Below, piece by piece: positions 33,968 through 45,422 of a stretch of DNA of 57,452 bases. This DNA comes from Mucor racemosus (Eukaryota > Mucoromycota > Mucoromycetes > Mucorales > Mucoraceae): the NCBI GenBank assembly GCA_027405735.1, contig JAPEHQ010000029.1, forward strand, positions 10,001-67,452. Reading direction: 5' to 3'. How positions within the stretch are numbered: the first letter of the stretch is position 1; each line of letters begins with the position of its first letter. The notes below the pieces were generated by a model. That model worked only from the letters and a program-made list of their open reading frames with translations. It had not been told where the DNA came from and did no database searches. Both the position numbers and the translations under genes were made by a program.

Positions 33968-36402
33968 TCAGTGTATAAAAGAAACATTATTATGTTGATG
34001 ATTATGATGATGATCAGTCTTTAAATCAAAGTAAGATGTAGTGGTATTATTGAGAGTAGTGTGTGCTAATTTGTTATCATCATCTCCTACTAATGTCTTG
34101 GGGATGAATATACAAGGAGAACTAGGTGTACAAGTATCTTGAAAATCATCATCTTCTTCATCATCATTACTGTCGGTTTCTACTTCTAAGCATGTACTTA
34201 AGATGGCTTTATTAGATAGTAATGGAGTTTCTTCTTCTTCTTCTTCTTTTTCCGTTTCTGGTACAGATGAGGAGGAGGAATCACTCGAAGAGACAGATGA
34301 GTTATCATCATCGTTTTGTTCTTGTTCTTGTTCTTGTTCTTGTTCATTAAGGGTATTCTTGTTGGGGGTTTGATTTAAATCTTTATCTTCTGTTGTAATG
34401 TGTTTACAGATAACTAGGCCTTCATCTTTTGATATAGTTTTATAATCATCATCATCATCTTCTTCTTCTTCTTCTTCCTCTTCTTCATATGCGTTTGCAT
34501 AATTTTCATCTAAAATGATACGATGATATTCTACATCTGCAAAGTCATTCCAATTGCTATATAAAACATGCATATTATTAATCTAAATGATATACACATA
34601 TATATATGTATATATAAATATAAATGTACCTCAATACAGGAAAACCAAAATCATCTGTGAAAATAACCGGTTCCTGGGCACCATAAATTCCAGCGTCTAT
34701 GAATTCTTTGTTTTGATATGTTTGTTGTCCTCGAATAGAACCTTCTTGACGTGATTCATGAACTTGGAATCGATCAAAATTAATGAATGTATCAAAGAAT
34801 CTTTCTGCTAGAAAGCCATTCTTTTTAAAATCTTTAAGAGTGAATTGACCTGGGATTTTTGGACGGATTAAATCATTCATTTGACGCATAATATCATCAA
34901 AATGAATTTTATCATCAGCCTGTACACCACCAAAGAACTGCTGCCTACAAGTATTCCAGTAATTAGCCGTAAGTTTTCTATTAAAAGAAACAAACTTTAC
35001 TTTATATTTTGATCGTGCCAAAATTGACTTAATTCATATGACGATAAAATACCATCATCATCTATATCTAAACAACGAAACCTATTCATAGATTTGATTA
35101 ATATTTATAAACCTTGGTTTCATTGCGTGTGCGTGTTTTTTTTTTGTTTACCAATATCGAATAGCCATTGGTGTACTTTTATCAACTTCTGACAACAAAA
35201 ACCCTTAATTAGAAAAAAGTGTAAGTAATAACCCCATAAGAAACAAACAACAACAACAACAACATACAAATAAAATCAAAATATGATAAACTAACAAGTG
35301 GATCAGCTACTGGAATAATTGTTGATTCTACAATTGCTACTGCTGCTGCATCATCATTATCCGCAATAACCATAGTATCGGTAAATGCCGCAATATGTCC
35401 TACTGCCATTATTCTTTCTACGGCCAATCTTGTCAAGGTACCCATATTATAGTTGCAAAGGTCTGTTTCTGTAATTGACAAATCATGATCTGTATCCAAT
35501 GACCATAATTTACAATACAAGACATAGAATTGTTTATATGAAAATATGTTGTGTGTCTATTTTTGTGCGTGTGGCATAAACGTTAGTTTATGAATCAAAT
35601 TCTTTATAAACAACTTACAGAGTATAAATCAATTGCTGGCGTTAATCTTTTAATAATACAAGCAATACCGCTCTTTTTAAAGTTTTCCAGTGACATTCTA
35701 CCACTTGGGCAATGAGCATCATAAAATATTCTACAAATTACAGTTTCAACTAGTAAATAGATTTAATAAATGTGATAAACAAAAAAAAAAAAAAAAAAAT
35801 AAGGAGGAAAGAATATGAAAACTTACTGTATCTTTCTTGAAATGTTATATTATTTTCAAGGAATTGCAATGCAGGGTGATTTAATACAATATCTTCTAGT
35901 ACAGGCAAAAAGTCATCAGGAGTTAAATAATCCAATTCAGATTTTTTAAGGATAAAATACATTAAAGAATGAATATCATCAATTGATGATTTCTTTGTAT
36001 GTTCCTGTATTAATGTAGGCCAACTCCTGAAATATATAATTGTGTTTAATGAATGTATGGCATTTCATTAAAAAGAAAAGAAAATGATTTACCTCTCAAA
36101 CTGCTCAAATGTAACTTGCTCATTTTGATGGTTAAGCATATCAATGGCACGGAATAATGCTAAATTCATGAACCGAGGTAAAGAACACATTTTTGTTACT
36201 GATTCAAATTCTAATTCTGTCAAGTATTCTTTTTGTTGAAAAGCTTCTTTGGCCTTGTTCTATTTTATATAAAATGTCAGAATTACATGCAAAAACCTCA
36301 TGTAAACAAATGGTTTTTATGTACCATAAATAATTTAGTATCATTTATGCATTTCTTGACTTTTGGAAAATAAAATTGCGGGATTGTATATGATGGCGAC
36401 AT
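33968..36402 (-). CDS. PP2A regulatory subunit B'' (PPP2R3/PR72-type), EF-hand protein
   Basis: Nine exons: 36402-36325, 36259-36093, 36026-35827, 35749-35619, 35556-35268, 35203-35152, 35081-35001, 34944-34630, 34556-33968; product 633 residues. Splices were chosen because they restore family blocks, such as IETVICRIFYD, FSYKQFYVLYCKLWSLD and WFRCLDIDDDG. Two EF hands are seen: DTDHDLSITETD (from Asp213; last position Asp rather than Glu) and DIDDDGILSSYE (311-322, canonical). Family segments FFDTFINFDRF and DFADVEYHRI follow. B'' subunits bind the PP2A A-C core in a calcium-dependent way and choose substrates. The last 160 residues are a low-complexity tail rich in Glu, Asp, Ser and Gln with runs of E and D, which is unlike the usual short B'' C terminus. 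Confidence 0.93.
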
Positions 36403-36654
36403 TTGTTTGAAAGAGAAAAAAGAAAAAAGAAAAAGAAAAAAAAATAAGGCAATAAATCAAATGAATGATGCTTTTTATATTAGATGGAAAAACAGAAAGG
36501 GGATCGCACACACACACACATTACGAAACGAGGGAAAAAACTTCAAAAAAAAAAAAAAAAGGGAGGATTACCGCCGATTCAAGGCGGTTTCATTTCAAAA
36601 CCATAATGCAAAACTTGCTTGTACATAAATAATAACCCAACAACGAATTTTATT
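36403..36654. other. Spacer between the PP2A B'' gene and panC
   Basis: Purine-rich run at 36410-36445, a CA repeat (36508-36519) and an A-run (36545-36560). It is 5' of the PP2A gene and 3' of panC. Confidence 0.5.
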
Positions 36655-37677
36655 TTAATTCAATGGCATATCTAAAACCAAATTATCAATCAATCGAGTG
36701 TTTCCAACAAACACTGCCATACTAATAACACATCCATCTTGCTTGGGGATTTCTCCCTTTAATTCAGTTAAATCGTTTGCTGAATTAATAGAAACATAAT
36801 CCAGTTTAATCTTCCAGTCTTGGTTTGATTCTTCTACTTGCTTTCTAGCATTTTCGATCAATGCAATGCCTGCTTCAACAAGTGTAGAAGCATTTGTTGT
36901 GCCAGATTTATACAAACCCTCCATATGTTTTAAAGATTGTGACAAAACAAGTGCGTACTCCTTTTGTGATGGTGTCAAATATGCATTTCTTGAAGACAAA
37001 GCTAATCCATTTTCATCACGGACTGTAGGACAAATATGCATTTTGGTTGGGAAATGTAAATCACGTATCATATTGCGAATAACAAAACATTGTTGAATAT
37101 CTTTTTGTCCAAAAAATACATCCTCGGGTTGAACAATGTTTAAAAATTTTGATACAACTGTAGATACACCTCTAAAGAAATTAGGGCGTGTAACTCCTTC
37201 CAATTGATTAGAAAGACCAAGTACTTCGACAAAAGTTCCCTTTTGTTTACTAACATCTAAATTAATACCAGCTGGATACATTTCTTCTACTTGAGGCACT
37301 AGTACTGCAGATGCAACTCCATCTCCCAGATCAGCTAATTTATCCAAATCACTTTGCAATGTACGAGGATAAGTAGCAAGATCCTCTGTAGGGGCAAATT
37401 GAGCTGGGTTAACAAAGACTGTAAGTGCTACATGGTCGCAACGTTCTCTTGCTGCTTGCACTAATAAAACAGGTTGTTAATTTTTGACATTCTACACATA
37501 ATTCAACTTTGACTTACCTAATGCAAGATGACCTTGATGAAGTGCACCCATAGTAGGTACATAGCCAAGTGTCTTTTGGTCTAAAAGAAGACTTCTACGC
37601 CACTGTCTAAAATCAGCAATCTTGTTAAAGACCTTAATTCCAGGGGGAACCTTGACTTTTTTAATTTGAAAATGCAT
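36655..37677 (-). CDS. panC: Pantothenate synthetase (pantoate-beta-alanine ligase)
   Basis: Two exons, 37677-37518 and 37460-36655, with a 57-bp intron; product 321 residues. The enzyme joins pantoate and beta-alanine with ATP, through a pantoyl-adenylate, to make pantothenate (vitamin B5) on the way to coenzyme A. Family motifs are all visible: PTMGALHQGH (41-50, the HxGH nucleotide-binding signature), VFVNPAQF, TRPNFFRGV, FFGQKD, RNMIRDLHF and the SSRN/KMSKS-like loop ALSSRNAYL. Length is close to yeast Pan6 (309 residues). No obvious organelle-targeting signal is seen. Fungi keep this gene as a single-copy vitamin pathway gene, so the locus is ordinary nuclear DNA. Confidence 0.96.
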
Positions 37678-37852
37678 GAATTCTCTCTCTCTATTTTTTT
37701 TTTTTTTTTTTTTGCATTGAAATTATAATATTGTATTATAAAACTTACGAGCACTCATTGAACTAACTTTGTTTAGACAACTAAAGAAGCATTTTTGTTT
37801 CCAAAGAATAATAAATAAAAAATAAAAAATAAAAAATAAAAAAGATTCACAG

Positions 37853-38130
37853 TCAGTAGTGTGTCTTTGAAATAGTAAAACGTTCATCCGTAAATTTGGG
37901 TGTTATTTGAATGTTGTAATGTTTGTAAACTCGATTTATTGCCATGACTGATATGACAGCATTGTAGGATTCTAATTCAAAAAAGACTTTGTTTATAAGC
38001 AACTGGTCATCCCACACAAATCTGCCATTTATGTCCAACAGGAGGCATTTGCAGACTACTTCAGCTGTCAAATTGGTAAATTGAATATTTTCCCCCGCTA
38101 TGGTTTTCCTTAGTACATGATCATGAGGTT
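37853..38130 (-). pseudogene. Unrecognised open frame without a start
   Basis: About 90 codons open on the minus strand, ending TGA at 37853, with coding-like composition (TAEVVCKCLLLDINGRF, WDDQLLINKVFFELE). An upstream stop and no good ATG before residue 15 suggest an exon fragment or relic. Two other coding-like minus-strand scraps lie at 38166-38414 and 38897-39085 and may belong to the same dead gene. Family unknown. Confidence 0.35.
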
Positions 38131-39869
38131 TTCATTTTAAGCTTCTATACCTATCACTTAGCGTGCTATACATGTGTGTTGTATTGATGTTGCATTTCCC
38201 TTTTTTTGTTTTCTTTTTTCCCTCTCTGTCGTTCTATAACAGCTTGTTTTTGAAAGCTGATTACTATTATTTTTAAATCGTTAATAATCTGTACCTCTTT
38301 TGATTTGAAACCAATGTATTTACCTTCAGAAAGGATTCCATTATGATTTATGTTGCTTATATAGGTAATAGTTGAGATAAATGTTATATTGGCATGACAA
38401 TCGATCGAGGGCAACTGTGGGAATCTATAGAAGCTTATATATCATCAAATGAGCTTTAACAATTTTCTTTGCACTTTTAAGCATGTTATCAAACAATGCA
38501 ACCAATGGAAGCATTATTTGACATCTTGAGATCATGTGCATATTTTTTTTTATTTGCATGATTTGAGTTTTTTTTTTTTTTTTTCGCTCTTTTCATGACT
38601 TCCGCAAATTATAGCAAATGCGCAAATATTGCTATTAAAACCTTGATTTTATGAATCAACTTCTGTCACTAAGACTGCTACACAAATGGGAAATTTGCGT
38701 TAATCGAGATTTGCCCAAATCATCGTGATTTCGAGGAACAATTATACAGATGGTTTAAAACTTAAATAAGCGTTTCTCGGTTTTAAAAGTGTGAAAGTTA
38801 AGGCTTTCAATATTTCAATGTTTTTGATGATCGAACAAGTTTGTAGCACCGTCATATAAGAAATAAGTTTGGCCGGGTTTACTCCACATCCGATGATTAA
38901 CTCTTTGATGGTAAATTCTTGGAGTTTCTGATATTTGAGTAGAATGTGGTGAAATCAAGTAAAGCTAGATACATATCTTGTACATATAAGAAATCGTCCA
39001 ATGGATTTGAATCCGTTATATAGCCAAGACCTTCATGAAGCACTAACATTCCCTGTCGATCTTTCTTCAACAGTCTATTTCGCAAGGGCTACACAGTATC
39101 TGTCGTGTCGCAAACAAAGATAAATTAATCAAGGATATTTTTAGTACCTGAAATTGCTTATTTTCAAAAAAAAAAAAAAAAAAAAAATGTGTTTCTATAT
39201 TGGTATGATACAATAATAATTGACCTTTTTAACCAATTAATAAAACGTAATTCGCTGTTTATGTAGCAACATCTTTCATTTTGTACATTGGTAGATATAC
39301 CTTTGCTTGATTAAATTTCTAATTTTATTTTACAGCAAAAGTAGTTGCATTAACCAACGCTAGGACTTATAGTAATATTTTTCGCCATTTTTTAACACGA
39401 AAACCACAGAGCTATTAAAATTTCAAATGGTCTTTGATTTACGTTTATGGGTTCCCAAAATATAAAACGATAGAGATTTATGAAACCTTAATTAATAAAA
39501 CATTGAAAAACAAGAAGAATAAGCTTAGAAACTATTATTTGCAAGCTTATAAAATCTCGAGATATTTGACATCTTAGATTGAGATTTTAAGCGGGGGGAA
39601 AACAAGTGTTTTACTTTTGAAGCCTTTATACTCGCTGAAAAATCAAGATGAATAGAAATGACTTTTTTGTCTATATTCTGTAGCATCTCAAGTATATCTT
39701 ACATTTTTTATTTCCTAATTATCTATTGAAGTGGGGGCACGCTCCGATTTTAAATATGACCATATAAAATTGTATGATCAGATATGCACATGTAACTGAG
39801 CTTGAACTCAAAAAGTGTTCAAATGGAAAAAAAATCCAAAAAAAACCTTGTATGTTTAATTACTCACGA
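38131..39869. other. Gene-poor AT-rich region
   Basis: Only short minus-strand ORF scraps (38166-38414; 38897-39085) and homopolymers (T-run about 38568-38583, A-run 39164-39187) are visible. No intact gene. Confidence 0.4.
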
Positions 39870-40290
39870 AAATGCATAGCAAGTTGAACTAGCGTATTAA
39901 ATATCTTGGGTTTAGTTTTTAATTCTGAATCGATCCATGTAGGTTTTAAAAATGTTTTTCTCATAAAATCTCTAGTAAATTTAGTATCAAATTTTAACGG
40001 TTTTTGATCAAAAAGTATCCTTTATTTAAATGCAACCCTAAAATATTTTATTTGCACATTATGCGCAACAAAATTATCTACGGAATGAGTATTTATACGT
40101 AGCTGTAGCCCTATTTTTCGTGGGGATATACATTTTTTTAATCTTTTTTTTGTAAAACCGGAAATTTTTCCTTGTATATCCTCGTCCAAAATGAATCCTT
40201 TTTTGTCATCGTCAAAAACCAATCCTTCAATCTCAGTTTTCTCGACCAAAAATCAATATTTTTTCACGAGATAAAATTCTTTAGATAGAC
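39870..40290 (-). repeat. Diverged, rearranged relative of the long terminal repeat
   Basis: Short blocks match the arms: CTAGCGTATTAAAT (39891 on), ATGCGCAACAAAATTATCTA (40061 on), TTTTTCGTGGGGATATAC (40116 on) and TTCCTTGTATATCCTCGTCC (40168 on). At protein level the minus strand (SVDNFVAHNVQIKYFRVAFK at about 40022-40080, and WIDSELKTKPKIFNTL further on) resembles the arms' SIDNFFAHYFSLLYFKYAYK and MDAEFKTVQKPFNTL. The blocks lie in one continuous orientation here, whereas some are inverted relative to each other in the arms. Confidence 0.6.
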
Positions 40291-41245
40291 GTTAATGAGT
40301 ACTATCCTATGGTTTTAGCTGTGCATACCTGTCATCCCTTCTTGGATCTCTATAACAGAAAAAGTGCTCTCACAAAATTTATAAAAAAATAAAAAAAAAA
40401 AAAAAAAGTCTTCACAACGATCCAAAGCCTAGATATCCTGGTAGAGAATGAAAAATAAAGTAGACTTTACTTCTTAATAACCATCATTGCAATACCTTAG
40501 TATTTTATCGACTTATTTTCATTTCAAATGCGCTTTCTCAATTTTAAGCTGGCCATTTCTGCATCATTCAAATTTATGAAACAATCACTATAGTAACCAT
40601 CCTTGCTTCATTTAATAAAATCTGTAGCCGGGACAATGTTGAATAGGATGACAATTGGAATATTTGTTTTGTAATAACAAATGGATACAAAAATGATTGT
40701 ATAATAGTTGATGAAGTGTATCCTATGGACAGGGTTTAGGCTTCTTTTAGAATCCTAAATATGTTGTACAAAGGAAAAAAGTACATATGCTTTTTATGTT
40801 GCAGCCTTTAAGTGTGAGGTTAGCTGCCATCAACATGAGATACTGAAGATGTTTGAATATGCGGCAAAAAACGTATAAAAAGCAACATGGAAATACAAGT
40901 TTTACGTTTCTAAGTTTATTAAAGATGTTTTAAAAGTAAAGCAAAAGTTTATGGATTACCATCATCTTTATGTTATATATTAATTAATTAATTAATAAAT
41001 AATTTGTAATAAGATCTTAAAACTAGATGTTCGTGGTTTAGTTCCTAGTTTGGAAGTACCAGTAGTACAATTTGACGTTTTAATACTTTTTGATTTTTAG
41101 ATAATACCCAAGATAAACCTAGTTATTAAGGAAACCTGATATGTGTAGTTTACTGCAGAATAGATAGAATCCATGTAAGTATACTTTTCATATTGGTTTT
41201 TACAAAGGAAAGAAGATATATTTAGAGATGAGTGTGATAGAATAT
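40291..41245. other. AT-rich region
   Basis: An A-run at about 40388-40407 and TTAA repeats near 40981-40996. No gene is recognised. Confidence 0.4.
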
Positions 41246-41513
41246 TAGCGTTCGCAAAATGGCCGAGCCCAAGCGAGCGCAAGCAGTTTCATCAAGCATT
41301 TGCCGAGTTTAAAATATTTGAAAGTTACTCTAGCAAGCCCGAGCCCAAGCAATGGCTCATCGAGCAAATGCATATCGAGCATTTTCAATTTTGAAACCAA
41401 GCAACCAAGCACAAGTCAAGCATTCTCCAATTTTGCAAAAAGTCAAGCAAGTCGAGCACGAGCATATGAGTAACCAAGCAAGTCCAAGCAGAGCTCAAGC
41501 ATTGCATTATATT
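41246..41513 (-). mobile_element. hAT-like MITE, copy 3 (truncated)
   Basis: Begins TAGCGTTCGCAAAATGGCCG and follows copy 2 (6910 onward) in the same orientation through the GCAAGC/CGAGC-rich part. Similarity ends near 41513 (GCATTGCATTATAT). The distal half is missing. Confidence 0.75.
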
Positions 41514-43495
41514 TCCAATTCCGTTTTGTATATAAATAAAAGATAAACTTTGAAAATTAACAAATTTTCAAAAAAAAAAATCCATATGTATATGAACACA
41601 AGCTATAACACCACTATACAATTTTCTGATACTAAACATGTTTTAACCGTATTCGTATTATTTTAAAATATTTTATCAAAGCTTTCGACAAAACAAAACC
41701 TACAGAAATAGTAACAGCAACGATGAAACATTCAATATAAGCAGCAGCATCAAATGTTCATTGCTCGAATTAATTGATTTCATTTACGTCAATTGAAGCA
41801 TTGGATTTATTTTAGGTTGTTATTGACAACACATTGTTTCCTATTTGGAGTTAAAATTACTATGTAATAAAGCCTGGAAATCAGCAACAGCCAACAGGTC
41901 TATAGACTTTTAGCAACTGATTTGAATATTTAAATAATAGCGAGACACGTTCACACTATCAGAACATTTCCAATATTAAAAAGAATCATACATTTCAAGA
42001 AAGGCAACGTCTAAAGTTTTCTTTCATATATTCATAAAGGATTTTAATTCACCTCAAGCAAAGTTTTATTACAACAACTCAAATATGCTAGTATACCTCA
42101 ATCAAATATTACAGTTTCAGTGTAAGTACCTGGTTTATTACAATTCAACAAATTACCCACTGGGAAGAATATCAGACATAAAGTAATTAGAGACTCATTG
42201 CATAAAAAAACCAGATGTAATTAATACTTTAAGAATAGACGGATATATTATATTATACAATGCAATGTATATACTGTATAAGAAAGGTTAAAATTTCACT
42301 ATAAAGTTATGTTAAAGTAGTTCGAGCCTTTTATTGCAACATCACAAATAGGTAACTTTTGAAGTAATGCCCTCACAAAGATTGCTTACATTATTATACC
42401 ATACAATCGATTGTTAATATCTTTCTCATTATAGCTATCATTATCTTCATTGTAATCAAGGATTATATTATGAGCGACCTGCCTCCTCGTTATTTTTGAA
42501 AAATATTGCAACTCAAAATGTTTCAGCAAACCAGACCACTATTTTCAATATGCTTTAAAATAGCTCAAGAGAAATGCAACTACTTTAATAATAAGGTAAT
42601 TCGTATTCTTGAAGAACACTACTCAAGGCTGAAAGCTAAAAATTAACACATTTGACAACCTATAGTCTTTTAGATTCAAATCCCGCTTATTAACACTAGC
42701 TTTCTCTTTGTAAAATGAGGTGTCATACCACTGTAATAAAGGTAATTAGAAATGCTTGTAGGGCACTACACAAACACCTTGCTAATATAAATTATAGAAA
42801 ATACTTCGCGATGAGCATTTAATTGCAATATTTCATACAGTTACATTTGGAATTAGTACAGCATTTTGAACGGATTTTGAATTTCTCACGTAATTTGGCA
42901 TTAATTTGTGTGCTATATCAAACGCTAGATATCATCATGCTTTGCTAAAATATGAAATGAGGTCAATGATCCTTCTATAGTCTATTCACCTGAAGACGAA
43001 GAAGAAGAAAAAGAGTGCCTTTTTATTTAAATACCCATTTAATAAAGACTCTAGTAAGTAATTGCTCAATTGATGTAAATCATAACATTGAAGTTCCTCT
43101 AACAACTAGTGGGTCACATTAAATCATTATTTTTTTTATAGAGCAACATTTGGATGCGATATAGAAAAAAATACTACACGATGTAGAAAACTCAATAGTG
43201 TGCACACCCATTTTTTTTATTTGGTATATGCCAACAAAAAAACGTTATTTATTATGTAATATATTGTGCAAAATCATGTAGCTTGAAATGAATTCCAAGC
43301 TTGACCGTATATAGTAAGTGGACAAGCTACTTCATTTATAGGTAGGCCAAAAATTAGCATTAACATCAAGCCTTGTTAGATCAACATCTACTACATTTTA
43401 AAATATGTAAATTGATATAAATACCCAGCGTCAAAAAGGCCTTAATCATCTCCACATTATTATATTTTTCAACCATATTATTAATATTACTCAAA
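41514..43495. other. Intergenic region, about 2 kb
   Basis: AT-rich with no recognised gene, tRNA or repeat. The hAT transposase gene's 5' region and any terminal repeat should lie at its right end, but I could not identify the terminal repeat. Confidence 0.4.
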
Positions 43496-44662
43496 ATGAA
43501 CTATGAAAACTCCCAAAATCAAGAGTCCCAAGATCAAAACCAAGGCTTTCGAACCATGATGTCTGGTCTCCAATTCTCTTCTGATGATCAATCCTTCCAA
43601 GCAACATCAGTATTAGATGATATACTCTATGCTCCTGGCCAGTCCAACCATAATCCTTTTGATTTTGCAGGAGAATCCACCTTTACTGAGAATGTTGATT
43701 TTTCAATTGGTAATGCTGGTACTGTAGTACCATCACCTCTTGATTCTCTTCTTCCTTCATCATCAGATCAATCCCATTCATCCGCTGTAGCTTCCTCATC
43801 TAATCAAGTAAATGTTGCAGCCTCATTATTGAATCAATCTCAAGCTTCTTTATCAAATCAACAAGGTGGTGAAGTAAGTTTCCCAATCCCAGGAGAATAT
43901 CTTGATAATACCTTTTTTGGTGGTGATAATTCTCGTAGAGGTCAATCAATTTCTTGGATCCTTAGGTATGGCTATGCCAAAGTGATTGGTGACTTATATC
44001 ATTGTAACGTGGATAGAGTTAACTGTAAGGAATCATATTCAAGATCTGCTACTACGTCAATTCTTCGACATGCAAAAAGAAAGCATAATATGGATGGCTC
44101 AATAGGTTAGTTGTTGATATTTGATGTTTTGTAATTTACTAAGGCTAATATATACCTTTATATCTATCCATAGCTCTTAACCTTTGGGAATAAAATGGAA
44201 AACCGAGAGCAACAGCTGTAGGCTCTCTTGATCGTCATTTGGTTGTTGGATCATCAGATAATACAACACCTGAATCTTATTCTGTAACAAAAGAAATGTT
44301 CAATGATGCTTTGATAAAATTAATCTTGAAGAATTCTCTTCCCCATACATTTGTGAATAATCATGAATTTCGTCATTTATTAAACTTAGTTAGAAGAGCT
44401 GCATCACCAAACATTGTACAAGTTTACTCGGCTAATACCCTTGCCTCTAGAATCCGATCAAAAGCCATTGATTACAAAACAAGGATCATTTCTGTTTTGA
44501 AAAGACAAACAAAAGTAAATTTAACTATGGATGTCTGGACAAACTCATCTGGAACAAATGGCTCATCTGATTATTTGGGGGTTGTTTGTCACTTCATTGA
44601 TAAAGATTTTAGACCAAAGCAAGTTCTTTTGGGGTTTGAGGTATTAATGAATACGCATACTG
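43496..44662 (+). pseudogene. hAT transposase, 5' part (exons 1-2)
   Basis: Exon 1 43496-44105 and exon 2 44174-44662. Exon 1 encodes an Asn/Gln/Ser-rich N terminus and a BED-type zinc-finger region (CNVDRVNC followed by RSATTSILRHAKRKH, about 44000-44090). Exon 2 has the start of the RNase-H-like fold with LTMDVWTNSSG (about 44520-44555), the usual LTxDxWTS block holding the first catalytic Asp. Exon 2 has an in-frame TAA at 44191-44193 (one transition from CAA). After ACT-G the intron donor GTAAG follows, but the expected downstream exon is not next; it lies 10.9 kb away at 55622 with matching phase. So this copy is split and carries a nonsense change. Confidence 0.85.
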
Positions 44663-45422
44663 GTAAGTTGTCATAATAGTAACCAAAAATTGAAAAGCAC
44701 AAAACTCTCACTTATAGATCTGATAATCTATAATCTATTTGCTAATCAGGTACAAGAGAAATGCGTGCAAGATTATCCACAATGTAGTCATACAATTTGC
44801 TTATTCTAGTTTTCAAATGCATAAATCTCATTCCGAAGTCGATCAAATACTCATCAACAGATCAAAAAAGAGTTTATCTAACTAATATGTTTTTAACATA
44901 AAACTAAATGTAATTCGATTCTGTGAGCATTCCGAAATTTGATGATAACATTTTGCATAGCGATACCAACAAAAGATTGCCTTAGTCTTTGTGAACATAT
45001 AGCGGGAAAACTATGGTCCGACAAAGAGCTACAAGTTAAAATGCGAAATGCTCAAAATGCATGAACTTTATGGGCATAATTCGTCATAGTTTCTACATAT
45101 GACGAAGGCCATAATAGTAGATAAATTTCAACCAAATCAACTGATATCAAAGCAAATTCACTAATATCAAAGCAAAATTATGTACAAGAAACCTTCTTGC
45201 CGAGCCTTCGGACAAAATCAAGCATGGGTTAAGTCAAAAGCAGAGAATTAACAGCAGAATGATTAGGCATTTATTCCCATATTGGTTCATCATCTACTTC
45301 CAAATCTTGATTTCTACTATCTCACAGACCATAACTCCGAATTTGTTGTTATTTAGCGCACTTTGACTGCATGGTTGATTCTTCTATTTTTCTTCTTGAT
45401 ATCTTATCAAACATAAATTATA
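44663..45422. other. Junction and promoter region before the peptidase gene
   Basis: Starts with the hAT intron donor. TTGTCAT at 44668-44674 is repeated at the far junction (55550-55556). From about 44675 the sequence has no hAT similarity that I can see. No other gene is recognised. Confidence 0.5.

Noticed and set aside
38990..39030. B-box-like GGATTCAAATCC on the minus strand
   Set aside because: The surrounding sequence does not form a cloverleaf and overlaps a coding-like minus-strand frame.
42640..42720. tRNA-like B-box (GATTCAAATCCCGC)
   Set aside because: No matching A-box, acceptor stem or anticodon arm can be folded from the upstream 70 bases.
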